Made by a program: the position numbers and the translations under genes | The notes under the pieces: model-generated | Databases searched by the model: none | What the model was told of the DNA's origin: nothing | What the model saw: the letters and a program-made list of their open reading frames with translations, nothing else | Shown: positions 15,624-23,144 of the stretch, in pieces | Position numbering within the stretch: the stretch's first letter is position 1 | Layout: the number at the start of each line of letters is the position of its first letter | Source: Candidatus Aminicenantota bacterium | GTDB lineage: Bacteria > Acidobacteriota > UBA6911 > RPQK01 > JAJDTT01 | Length of the DNA: 30,963 bases | Reading direction: 5' to 3' | Assembly: GCA_026706325.1 (NCBI GenBank) | Contig: JAPOYZ010000325.1 | Span: forward strand, 1 to 30,963

Positions 15624-17374
15624 GACGTTTCCTCCTGCTTTACGTCCCGGGCGCTCTCCTTCTCGCCTCCTGCGGCCGGGCCCCCACCGCCACCACCGGC
15701 AGCGCCACGCCCCTGGGCTTGGGCTCCCTGAGCCTCAACGGCGAGATTCATCCCAAGGGGGGGATCTACACCACCTGGCATTTCGAGTACGGACCCACTC
15801 CGTCGTTCGGGTTCAGGACCCGGGAACGGCCGCTGCCGCCCCGTCTGGCGGCCCATTACCGGGAGACCTGGGATGAGGGTACCGGAGCCTGGGATAGCTG
15901 GGCTCAGGAGCATATTCATCATCCGGAGGGAGGGGCCTCCGGGGGGTATATCGAATGGCGGCAGCCGGCGGCGAACAACGATTTCAACCACATGGCCGCC
16001 GACGTGCTGCACCTGGTGAAATTTCTCCGGACCGGCCTGTTGCCCCAATGGCGGCAGGAGGGAAACACGGTTCTGGGAGGGGCGGACCCCGATCTGCGGG
16101 ACGCCCGAGTCTCCATCTGGGTCCGGGGAGACGGTTGGGACCCCCGGGGATCGGAGTTGATCTGGTGGGTTCAGAGCCAGAGCAATTCCTGGTGGGGAAA
16201 CCAGGTCGGATGGCGCCGCGCCAACTGGGCCTATAGCGGCGTCAGCCTCACCGATCACCTCCTGGACGGGAACTGGCACCAGGTCGTCTACCGGCTCGAG
16301 AACGACACCGGGAAGTGGACCTACGGCGGAAAAAACATCGGTCAGGGCCGGGCATCGGCGCGCTACGAGTACTGGTCCATCGACCAGGCCCTGGGGCACA
16401 ACAACAACAATTTCTTTCATCTGCTGGCGTTCGTGGATCCCCAGGATCCTCCCGTGGGCGCCCTCCATTTCGACGAGTTCGAGCTGACCTACCGCAACGA
16501 GTCCCTCCTCCTGGACAGCAACGGGGGACGCTTGATTCGTTGGCCCCGTGACGGCCACGGCGATCCCGCAAGCCTGACGGACGGGTGGCGCCACGGGGAA
16601 GGGAAGACGTGGCGCAGCGCGGAGGATCCGTCCGCACCGCTGGAATTCGTCTATGCCTTTCAGGATCCGGTGACCGTCGAGACGATACAGGCGCACCAGA
16701 ATCCCGAGTGGCCCAGCCGGGAACTTGAGATCTCGGTTTCCCCCGACGGAGAGTCGTTCACGCCCGTCTGCCGGATGACACTGCCCGAAAAGGGGCATCC
16801 CAACGACAATTTCGCCCTCGACACCAAGACCGGGCTGTCGGTCGAGGCCGCCTTTCTGAAGGTCCGCGTGCTGTCGGGCTACGGTTCGCAGCACTGGGGG
16901 CTGGGAGAAATCGAAGTCTTCGGCAGCGGCGCCAGGATGCTTCCCGACGACGATCTCTACCACGTGAACCAGGACGTCTGGAACCTGAGTCCGGGCGACA
17001 CCATTCACTACCGGCTCGTGGCCACAGGAGACGAAGGCGTCACCCGCGGCGAGACCAGAAGCTTCGTCCTTTCCCCGGATCGCCGCCCCCACCTGCGGGT
17101 GCTGGAGCCTCTTCGCCTGACCGGGGCCACCGCCCGGCTGCAGGGAAGGCTCTCCCCCATGGGCCTGGTCACCTATTACCACTTCGAATACGGCGCCGAT
17201 CCCGGTTTGGGGAAGAAAACCCCGTTGGCCTACGCCGGCGCCGAAATCACCCCCCGCTCCGTCTTCGCCGATCTGGACGGCCTGGAGCCGGCGACCCGCT
17301 ACCACTATCGACTGGTGGGCATCAACGGCGACGCCGTGGTCCGGAGCGAGATTCTGTCGTTTCTGACGCCATGA
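15620..17374 (+). CDS. Lipoprotein with FN3-like and discoidin (F5/8 type C) domains
   Basis: This 584-aa protein has a clear lipoprotein signal: MRRFLLLYVPGALLLASCGR with lipobox L-A-S-C. Just after it and again at the C-terminus (about 505-584) are similar strands, IYTTWHFEYGPTPSFGFRT and VTYYHFEYGADPGLGKKT. The last repeat ends LEPATRYHYRLVGINGDAVV, as in fibronectin type III domains. The centre (about 150-295) resembles a jelly-roll/laminin-G-like fold (VSIWVRGDGWDPRGSELIWW). Residues about 330-430 fit a discoidin/F5/8-type domain: PLEFVYAFQDPVTVETIQAH, RELEISVSPDGESFTPV and the exit AAFLKVRVLSGYG followed by LGEIEVFG. It probably binds carbohydrate at the cell surface. The start overlaps the preceding stop as ATGA. 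Confidence 0.75.
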   Translation: MRRFLLLYVPGALLLASCGRAPTATTGSATPLGLGSLSLNGEIHPKGGIYTTWHFEYGPTPSFGFRTRERPLPPRLAAHYRETWDEGTGAWDSWAQEHIHHPEGGASGGYIEWRQPAANNDFNHMAADVLHLVKFLRTGLLPQWRQEGNTVLGGADPDLRDARVSIWVRGDGWDPRGSELIWWVQSQSNSWWGNQVGWRRANWAYSGVSLTDHLLDGNWHQVVYRLENDTGKWTYGGKNIGQGRASARYEYWSIDQALGHNNNNFFHLLAFVDPQDPPVGALHFDEFELTYRNESLLLDSNGGRLIRWPRDGHGDPASLTDGWRHGEGKTWRSAEDPSAPLEFVYAFQDPVTVETIQAHQNPEWPSRELEISVSPDGESFTPVCRMTLPEKGHPNDNFALDTKTGLSVEAAFLKVRVLSGYGSQHWGLGEIEVFGSGARMLPDDDLYHVNQDVWNLSPGDTIHYRLVATGDEGVTRGETRSFVLSPDRRPHLRVLEPLRLTGATARLQGRLSPMGLVTYYHFEYGADPGLGKKTPLAYAGAEITPRSVFADLDGLEPATRYHYRLVGINGDAVVRSEILSFLTP

Positions 17375-17393
17375 CGGGGAAAGGCCAGGGAAG

Positions 17394-18371
17394 ATGACGT
17401 GTGAGGATCTGAGTTCCGACTTCCCGGCCCGGTTCCTGGAGGCCCGGCGGCGTTTGGCGAAAGTGGCCCGGGTGACTCCGCTGGTGCAGTCCAAGCTCGA
17501 TCCCGGGCTCCACTTCAAGGCCGAGAATCTGCAGGTGACCGGCTCCTTCAAGATCCGGGCCGCCTACAACCAGATGGTCCAACTGGACCGGGAACAGCGG
17601 GACCGGGGCATCGTCACCTCCAGTTCCGGGAACTTCGCCCAGGCGGTGGCCTACGCCGCCAGGATGCTGGACCTCTCGGCCAAGATCGTGATGATGGAGA
17701 GTTCCAGCCCTCTCAAGGTGGCGGGCACTCGACGGTGGGGCGGAGAGGTGGTCTTCTGCGAGAGCCGCTTCGAAGCCCGGGACCGCACCGTCCGGCAGAT
17801 CCGGGAGGAGGAGAACCGAAGCACGGTCCATCCCTACGACCACCCCGCCGCGGTGTCCGGCAACGGAACCGCCGGACTGGAGATACTGGCGCAACTGGAC
17901 CAGGTGGAGAACGTCGTGGTTCCCATCAGCGGGGGAGGACTCATCAGCGGAATCGCCGTGGCCGTCAAGGAACGGAAACCCGGAGTCAAGGTGTGGGGAA
18001 TTCAGCCGCGGGGCTCCAACGCCACGTATCTCTCCTTTCGGAAAAAGGAACCGGTGGCTCTGGACCAAGCCGACACCGTGGCGGACGGCCTCACCGTCAC
18101 CCGGCCCGGAAGCCTGACCTTCCCTCTCATACTCCGCTACGTGGACGAAGTGGAGATAGTGGAGGAAGACTCGATCCTATACAGTGTGGGCCACCTCATG
18201 GGAGAGGAGAAACTGGTGGTGGAACCCTCCGGCGCCGTTCCCCTGGCGGCGGTTCTGGAAGGCAAGGTTCCCCTGAGAAATACGGTCCTGGTGTTGAGCG
18301 GGGGAAACATGGGGCAGGAGATCATGAACCGGTCTCTCGGTCTTTTCTCGGAAGGAAGGAGTCCAAAATGA
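17394..18371 (+). CDS. Threonine/serine dehydratase-like PLP enzyme (fold type II)
   Basis: This 325-aa cytoplasmic enzyme is of the tryptophan-synthase-beta fold. The PLP lysine is K53 in GSFKIRAAYNQ. The phosphate and substrate loop is SSSGNFAQAVAYAA (about 76-89), where most relatives have GNHAQ. The glycine-rich phosphate cup is SGGGLISG (179-186), and SGGNMGQE closes the site near the C-terminus. There is no C-terminal ACT regulatory domain, so this is the short, catabolic-type or serine-racemase-like class. Expected reaction: deamination of L-threonine or L-serine to 2-oxoacids, or racemisation. It starts 19 nt after the lipoprotein gene and overlaps the next gene by ATGA. Its place among secreted-protein genes is odd. 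Confidence 0.88.
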   Translation: MTCEDLSSDFPARFLEARRRLAKVARVTPLVQSKLDPGLHFKAENLQVTGSFKIRAAYNQMVQLDREQRDRGIVTSSSGNFAQAVAYAARMLDLSAKIVMMESSSPLKVAGTRRWGGEVVFCESRFEARDRTVRQIREEENRSTVHPYDHPAAVSGNGTAGLEILAQLDQVENVVVPISGGGLISGIAVAVKERKPGVKVWGIQPRGSNATYLSFRKKEPVALDQADTVADGLTVTRPGSLTFPLILRYVDEVEIVEEDSILYSVGHLMGEEKLVVEPSGAVPLAAVLEGKVPLRNTVLVLSGGNMGQEIMNRSLGLFSEGRSPK

Positions 18372-19495
18372 AGTTCAGGTCCGTTCTAACGCCACGCGCT
18401 TGGCTGTGCACTGCAGGCGTCTGCCTGGGAGTCGCCGGGTGCCTTGTGGTCGGGGTATTCGCCCAGGAGGCCTTCGTCATGGACGAGCTGCAGGCGGAAC
18501 GGGTCGTGGTGGCTCCGGGCGGCTATTTCCCGCGCATGGAGATCCTGAAGAACGGCGACCTGCTGGTCTCGGTGAAGGCGGGAGCCGCGCACGTGGGCAA
18601 GACGGGCCGTGTCGACCTGGTCCGCTCCACCGACGGCGGCCGCACCTGGGGCAAGCCGGTGACCGTGTTCGACCTTCCCGGACGGGACGACGCCATCGAC
18701 GCCATGGGACGCCTCGCGGACGGCACCGTCATCGCCGGCATCGTCTCCTATTCCTGGGCCGGTGAGCGCTACACCGGAGAGGGATGGAGCGCCGACACCT
18801 GGATAATCCGCTCAAACGACAACGGGCACACCTGGACCGAACCGGTCAAGCTGGAAGCCACGCCCCACGACTGGCTCTACCCCTTCGGGCGCCCCGTGGA
18901 GCTGGAGGACGGGACGGTTCTCCTGTCCGGATACGGTTCGGCGCTTCCCAGGGACCGGAAGACGCCAACGACCTCCTGGGTGGTGCGGTCCAGGGACGGT
19001 GGCAAGACGTGGGGCGGGTACGCAGCGGTGGCCACCCGTTTCGACGAGCTCTGCATCGCCCGTCTGCCTTCCGGGAAGCTGGTCGCCGTCCTGCGCGCCA
19101 CGGGCGGCTCGACCTCCCTCTCCTTCTCCTCCGATGGCGGCCGGACCTGGGGCGAAACGCGCCGTCTGACCGCAAAGGCGGAACATCCGGGGGATCTCCT
19201 GGTGCTGGCCGACGGGAGGCTTCTCGTGACCTTCGGAGTGCGCCATCAACCCTACGGGGTCCAGGCCATGTTCAGCCGGGACGAGGGCGAGACCTGGTCC
19301 ACGAAGAAGAGGATCCTGTTGGCGTGGGACGGCGAGCACGGCGACCTGGGCTATCCGGTCTCCATCCAGAGGCCCGACGGCAGGATCGTCACCGCCTACT
19401 ACATCGTCTACGGTGAACGGGACTCCTATGGAGACAAAGGGGTCGCCATGAAGAACTCCTTCACCAAAGCGGTCATCTGGTCGCCGCCCCGATGA
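18368..19495 (+). CDS. Secreted sialidase-like six-bladed propeller (BNR/Asp-box protein)
   Basis: This 375-aa exported protein has an N-terminal hydrophobic segment (AWLCTAGVCLGVAGCLVVGVFA, about 11-32). Five Asp boxes of the form S-x-D-x-G-x-x-W are visible: STDGGRTW (87-94), SNDNGHTW (149-156), SRDGGKTW (208-215), SSDGGRTW (254-261) and SRDEGETW (303-310). This identifies a sialidase/neuraminidase-type propeller. The arginine triad and the tyrosine-glutamate nucleophile of true sialidases were not identified, so the substrate could be another sugar. The frame is open far upstream within the dehydratase gene, but the ATG at 18368, in an ATGA overlap, begins the signal sequence. It overlaps the next gene by 4 nt. 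Confidence 0.84.
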   Translation: MKFRSVLTPRAWLCTAGVCLGVAGCLVVGVFAQEAFVMDELQAERVVVAPGGYFPRMEILKNGDLLVSVKAGAAHVGKTGRVDLVRSTDGGRTWGKPVTVFDLPGRDDAIDAMGRLADGTVIAGIVSYSWAGERYTGEGWSADTWIIRSNDNGHTWTEPVKLEATPHDWLYPFGRPVELEDGTVLLSGYGSALPRDRKTPTTSWVVRSRDGGKTWGGYAAVATRFDELCIARLPSGKLVAVLRATGGSTSLSFSSDGGRTWGETRRLTAKAEHPGDLLVLADGRLLVTFGVRHQPYGVQAMFSRDEGETWSTKKRILLAWDGEHGDLGYPVSIQRPDGRIVTAYYIVYGERDSYGDKGVAMKNSFTKAVIWSPPR

Positions 19496-21327
19496 GCCGG
19501 GCCCGGCGAGCCCGGCGAACCCGGTCCCGAGCCGCCCGGCGGCGGAAACCGCCACGTCCGGCGAGCCGATTCGACGCCTCCCGGCTGTTCCCCCCGCTTC
19601 TCTTCCTGGTGGTGCTGGGGATCTACGCCCCATCGGCAGCCAACGATTTCGTCTACGACGACAACGAAGTGATCGTCAACCAGAAGGCGCCCGCCTCGTT
19701 CGCCGACGTGGCCGGGATCTTCGGCGAACGCCATTTCCCCAACCTCCCCTATTACCGTCCCGTCACCCGGACCACCCTGCTGCTGCAGAAGACCTTCCAC
19801 GGAGACAATCCGGCGCCGTTTCACCTCTTGAACGCCGCCTTCATGGCCCTGGCGGCCGTGGTGGTCTATTTCCTGCTTCGGCTCCCCGTATTCGGGGTGT
19901 CCAGGACCCCGGCGCTCCTGGGAGCGGCACTCTTCGCGCTGCATCCCATCGCCTCCTCCTGTGTCTACCCCACGGCCTCCGGCCGGGAGACACTGTTGCC
20001 CTCGCTCTGGACCCTCCTGTCGGTTTACGCGTACCTGCGGCGAGGCAGGGGCTGGCGGGTACTCTCGCTGGTGGCTTTCACCGGCGCCCTTTTCAGCAAG
20101 GAGCAGGCGGTGGTCATTCCCGTTCTCTTCGTGATGGCGGACCTCGCCGGAATGACGCCGGACCCGCCCCGCTGGAATATCCGCCGGTGGACCGTCCGTT
20201 ACCTGCCGCTGATTCCGATCCTGGCGGGTTATTTCTGGATTCGCCACCTGCTCTTCGGCGGGACCGAGTACGCTTTCGGCGGGATCACCGGTCCGCTGCT
20301 CAGCCTGGGCTACGCCTTCCAGACGATCTTTCTTCCCCCTGTCGAGCTGGTCTATGAACCGACTCTGCCGATCTGGCTCTCGTGGCCCCGCTTGATCGTG
20401 TCCTGTCTCGCCGTTGCCGGGTTGCTGGTCCTGGCCCTGCGCCTGGAGCCCCGGCGCCGTCCCGTTCTGCTCTTCTGGTCGGGCTGGTTCCTGGTGACCC
20501 TGGCGCCCACCGCCAACATCATTCAGCAGGAGGCCAAGTACGACGAGCGCTACCTGTTCCTGGCATCCCTGGCGCTGATCGCCGTCGCCGCGGCCGTGGT
20601 TTCCCAGGGAGGCTGGCGCGAGCTGGCCGGCGGGACCGTTGCCGCAGCGGGCCTCCTGTTGGTAGGCATCGCCGGACTCATCAGCTTCCACCGGTCCGCC
20701 TACTTCCACGACAATCTGGCCTTCAGCCGCCAGTGGCTCCGGACCGATCCCCAATCGGTCAACGCCCACTACAACCTGGGCTTCGGTCTCGCCCAACAGG
20801 GGCGTCACCAGGAGGCGGTGGAGGCCTATGAGCGGGCTCTGGAGATCGAGCCGGACTACGGTTTTGCACACAACAACCTGGGGAACGCCCTGGACAAGGT
20901 GGGAAGACATGAGGAGGCGATCGGGCACTTCCGAAAAGCCTTGGAACTCGATCCCGCCTATGCCGAGGCGCACCACAACCTGACCAACGTCCTGGTGGAG
21001 GAGAACCGGCTCGAAGAGGCGTTGGAGCATGCTCGGGAGGCCGTGCGGCTGCGGCCCGACTTCGCCGAGGCCCAAAACAACCTGGGCAATCTTCTCACCC
21101 GAAGAGGGGACGCCGCGGAGGCGGTCTCCCACTACCGTTCGGCTTTGGAGTTGAAGCCCGGATACGCCGAAGCTCACAACAACCTGGCCAATGCGCTGGT
21201 GGCGTTGGGACGGCTTCGGGAAGCGGTCTCCCACTACTCGGAGGCCATTCGGATCCGGCCCGGCTATCCCGAGGCCCGGCGCAACCGGGCATTGGTCTTG
21301 ATGGAGTTGACGAGACGGGGAGGTTGA
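19492..21327 (+). CDS. TMTC-like multi-pass membrane protein with five TPRs
   Basis: This 611-aa inner-membrane protein starts with a very basic cytoplasmic tail (MSRARRARRTRSRAARRR). About ten hydrophobic segments follow over residues 30-410. Signatures typical of TMTC/DUF1736-type GT-C proteins are visible: NDFVYDDNEVIVNQ after the first helix, LFALHPIASSCVYPTASGRE, FSKEQAVVIPV and YDERYLFLASLALI. Residues 424-593 are five consecutive 34-residue TPRs, such as NAHYNLGFGLAQQGRHQEAVEAYERAL. Eukaryotic TMTCs are O-mannosyltransferases; bacterial homologues are mostly uncharacterised, so protein glycosylation is plausible but inferred. It starts inside the sialidase-like stop (ATGA) and ends the six-gene run. 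Confidence 0.84.
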   Translation: MSRARRARRTRSRAARRRKPPRPASRFDASRLFPPLLFLVVLGIYAPSAANDFVYDDNEVIVNQKAPASFADVAGIFGERHFPNLPYYRPVTRTTLLLQKTFHGDNPAPFHLLNAAFMALAAVVVYFLLRLPVFGVSRTPALLGAALFALHPIASSCVYPTASGRETLLPSLWTLLSVYAYLRRGRGWRVLSLVAFTGALFSKEQAVVIPVLFVMADLAGMTPDPPRWNIRRWTVRYLPLIPILAGYFWIRHLLFGGTEYAFGGITGPLLSLGYAFQTIFLPPVELVYEPTLPIWLSWPRLIVSCLAVAGLLVLALRLEPRRRPVLLFWSGWFLVTLAPTANIIQQEAKYDERYLFLASLALIAVAAAVVSQGGWRELAGGTVAAAGLLLVGIAGLISFHRSAYFHDNLAFSRQWLRTDPQSVNAHYNLGFGLAQQGRHQEAVEAYERALEIEPDYGFAHNNLGNALDKVGRHEEAIGHFRKALELDPAYAEAHHNLTNVLVEENRLEEALEHAREAVRLRPDFAEAQNNLGNLLTRRGDAAEAVSHYRSALELKPGYAEAHNNLANALVALGRLREAVSHYSEAIRIRPGYPEARRNRALVLMELTRRGG

Positions 21328-21342
21328 CAGTCCGTGGTGAAA

Positions 21343-21361
21343 GTCTCGCGAGCACCGAGAC
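21343..21361. other. Short hairpin after the six-gene operon
   Basis: GTCTCG (21343-21348) pairs with CGAGAC (21356-21361) around a 7-nt loop. It lies 15 nt past the TMTC-like gene's stop, but no T-run follows, so it is a weak terminator candidate or an attenuation site. The rest of the 161 bp gap before the GWxTD gene shows only a possible Shine-Dalgarno (GGGGAAGAG) near 21477-21485. Confidence 0.25.
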
Positions 21362-21488
21362 CGTTCCTGCGCCCGCCGGGATGCGGGGCTGGGCGGACGC
21401 CGAGACGATTCTTGCCGCGGGCTGATATCATAGGGGAACGAATTCAGGGGATTCACAAAAAAGGGCCCGATCGAAGGGGAAGAGACAG

Positions 21489-23114
21489 ATGCCATCGAGC
21501 TTGAGAGGGAGAGGCGGTCCGGTAGCGGTCCTGGTCCTTCTGGGTCTGGCGGCCGGCGGATTCCGGCCCGGGTCGCAAGAGGACGCCGATCAGCGGGCGA
21601 AACAGGCGCAGGAGGAGCAGGACTACTTCAAGAAGTGGCTCGACGAAGACGTGGTCTACATCATCACCAAGGAGGAGCGTTCCGTCTTCGAGAAGCTGGT
21701 CACGCCTGAGGAGAAGGAGCGGTTCATCGAGCAGTTCTGGGCCCGGCGCGATCCCTCCCCGGGGACTTCCTACAACGACTTCAAGGAAGAGCATTACCGG
21801 CGAATCAAGTACTCCAACGAGCGTTTTGCCGCGGGTTTCCCCGGCTGGATGTCGGATCGGGGGAAGATCTACATCAAGTTCGGTCCCCCCGACGAGATCC
21901 GGAGCAGTCCCAGCGGCGGGATCCACACCCGGGAGTTCTACGAGGGAGGCGGCACGGCGGTCACCTTTCCCTTCGAGATCTGGTGGTACCGGTATATCGA
22001 GGGGATGGGGCAGGACATCGAGATGGAGTTCGTGGACCGCCTCAACAGCGGCGAGTTCCGGCTGGCCATGGACCAGTGGGAGAAGGAGGTCGGCTTCGAG
22101 ATGGGGATCGGCCCCACCACCTTCGAGCAGCTCGGGCTGGTGAGCCGGGCGGAAATGAACCGGGCGCGCTTCCTGGGCAATCCGGGCAACCCGTACATCC
22201 ACAGCACCCGCATCCAGGACCAGCCGCTGGAACGCCTCAGCCGTTACAGCCAACTCATGAAACCGCCCACGATCCGGTTCGACGACCTGAGGACGGTGGT
22301 GGAGACCCGGGTCCGGTTTCAGCAGATTCCGGTATCTGTGGTGGCTCACATCACCCCGGTGCACGAGAGCCTGAACCTGGCGCTGGTGACGGCCAAGATC
22401 CAGGTCAGCCCGGAAAACTACGCCGAGACCGGAGAGGTCTGGCGATCCGAAACCCACATCTACGGGCGGCTGACCGACCTCACCGGGAAGGTGGTCTACG
22501 AGTTCGACGACGACGTGGTCAGCACGCTCCGCACCGCGCCATCGGGCCTCGGGATGGCCCAACGCCTGTATCAGAGGAAGATTCCGGTCAAGCGGGGCCG
22601 CTTCAAGCTCCAGTTCGTGGTGCGGGAAGTGAAGTCGGAGAAGACCGGAACCTTGGACACCGTGCTCGTGGTGCCGGGTCCGACGGAGAAGCTCCGGGGA
22701 ACCATCGTTTTGGCGGACCGGGCGGCCCCGGTCCGGCCGGGTGAATCTCTGGTCGATCCCTTCGTCGTCACCGAGGATTTGAAGGTCTACCCCAGCATCG
22801 ACGGCCGGTTCGCTCCGTCCGACCGGCTGGGGGTCTATCTCGAGGTTCACAATCTGTCCCAGGACATGGCGACCCAGACGGCGGACGTGAAGTTCCGTTA
22901 CAGCGTGGTCTCCAAGGATGGAACGCTGGTCGACGATCTGGCCAAGGAGCTGGAACCGAGGCGGGTTGAGAACAACTCGATGGTCAACGCCTTCTTCGCC
23001 TTTCCCCTTCAGACGCTGGCGGCCGGGGAGTACTCGTTCCAGATGGAGGTAACGGACCTGATCTCGGAAAACCGCCTGCTGCTCAAGGACAACTTCCGCG
23101 TCGAGGCCAACTGA
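21489..23114 (+). CDS. Secreted GWxTD-domain protein
   Basis: This 541-aa protein has a signal peptide (hydrophobic VAVLVLLGLAAGG, about 12-24). The N-terminal region is charged and helical. The conserved domain (about 60-170) includes EQFWARRDPSPGTSYNDFKE, RIKYSNERFA, then GWMSDRGKIYIKFGPPDEI (119-137). This matches the GWxTD motif (a conservative S for T) that defines a family frequent in Acidobacteriota and a few other phyla, usually secreted and of unknown function. The remainder (about 250-541) appears to be beta-sandwich modules. RGRFKLQFVVREVKSEKTGT and AAGEYSFQMEVTDLISEN suggest extracellular binding domains. It starts 161 bp after the six-gene operon and ends 30 bp before the sulfatase-like gene. 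Confidence 0.82.
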   Translation: MPSSLRGRGGPVAVLVLLGLAAGGFRPGSQEDADQRAKQAQEEQDYFKKWLDEDVVYIITKEERSVFEKLVTPEEKERFIEQFWARRDPSPGTSYNDFKEEHYRRIKYSNERFAAGFPGWMSDRGKIYIKFGPPDEIRSSPSGGIHTREFYEGGGTAVTFPFEIWWYRYIEGMGQDIEMEFVDRLNSGEFRLAMDQWEKEVGFEMGIGPTTFEQLGLVSRAEMNRARFLGNPGNPYIHSTRIQDQPLERLSRYSQLMKPPTIRFDDLRTVVETRVRFQQIPVSVVAHITPVHESLNLALVTAKIQVSPENYAETGEVWRSETHIYGRLTDLTGKVVYEFDDDVVSTLRTAPSGLGMAQRLYQRKIPVKRGRFKLQFVVREVKSEKTGTLDTVLVVPGPTEKLRGTIVLADRAAPVRPGESLVDPFVVTEDLKVYPSIDGRFAPSDRLGVYLEVHNLSQDMATQTADVKFRYSVVSKDGTLVDDLAKELEPRRVENNSMVNAFFAFPLQTLAAGEYSFQMEVTDLISENRLLLKDNFRVEAN

Positions 23115-23144
23115 CCGGGCGGTCGACTGGTCTCCCGCTCAAGC

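Noticed and set aside
15584..17551. 655-aa minus-strand open frame
   Set aside because: Antisense shadow of the lipoprotein gene, with no domain signature.
17735..18367. In-frame upstream extension of the sialidase-like gene
   Set aside because: Overlaps the dehydratase gene in another frame and lacks coding-type composition; the signal peptide starts at 18368.
19426..21495. 689-aa minus-strand open frame
   Set aside because: Antisense to the TMTC-like gene; the repetitive Glu/Gln/Gly composition reflects the TPR repeats on the other strand.
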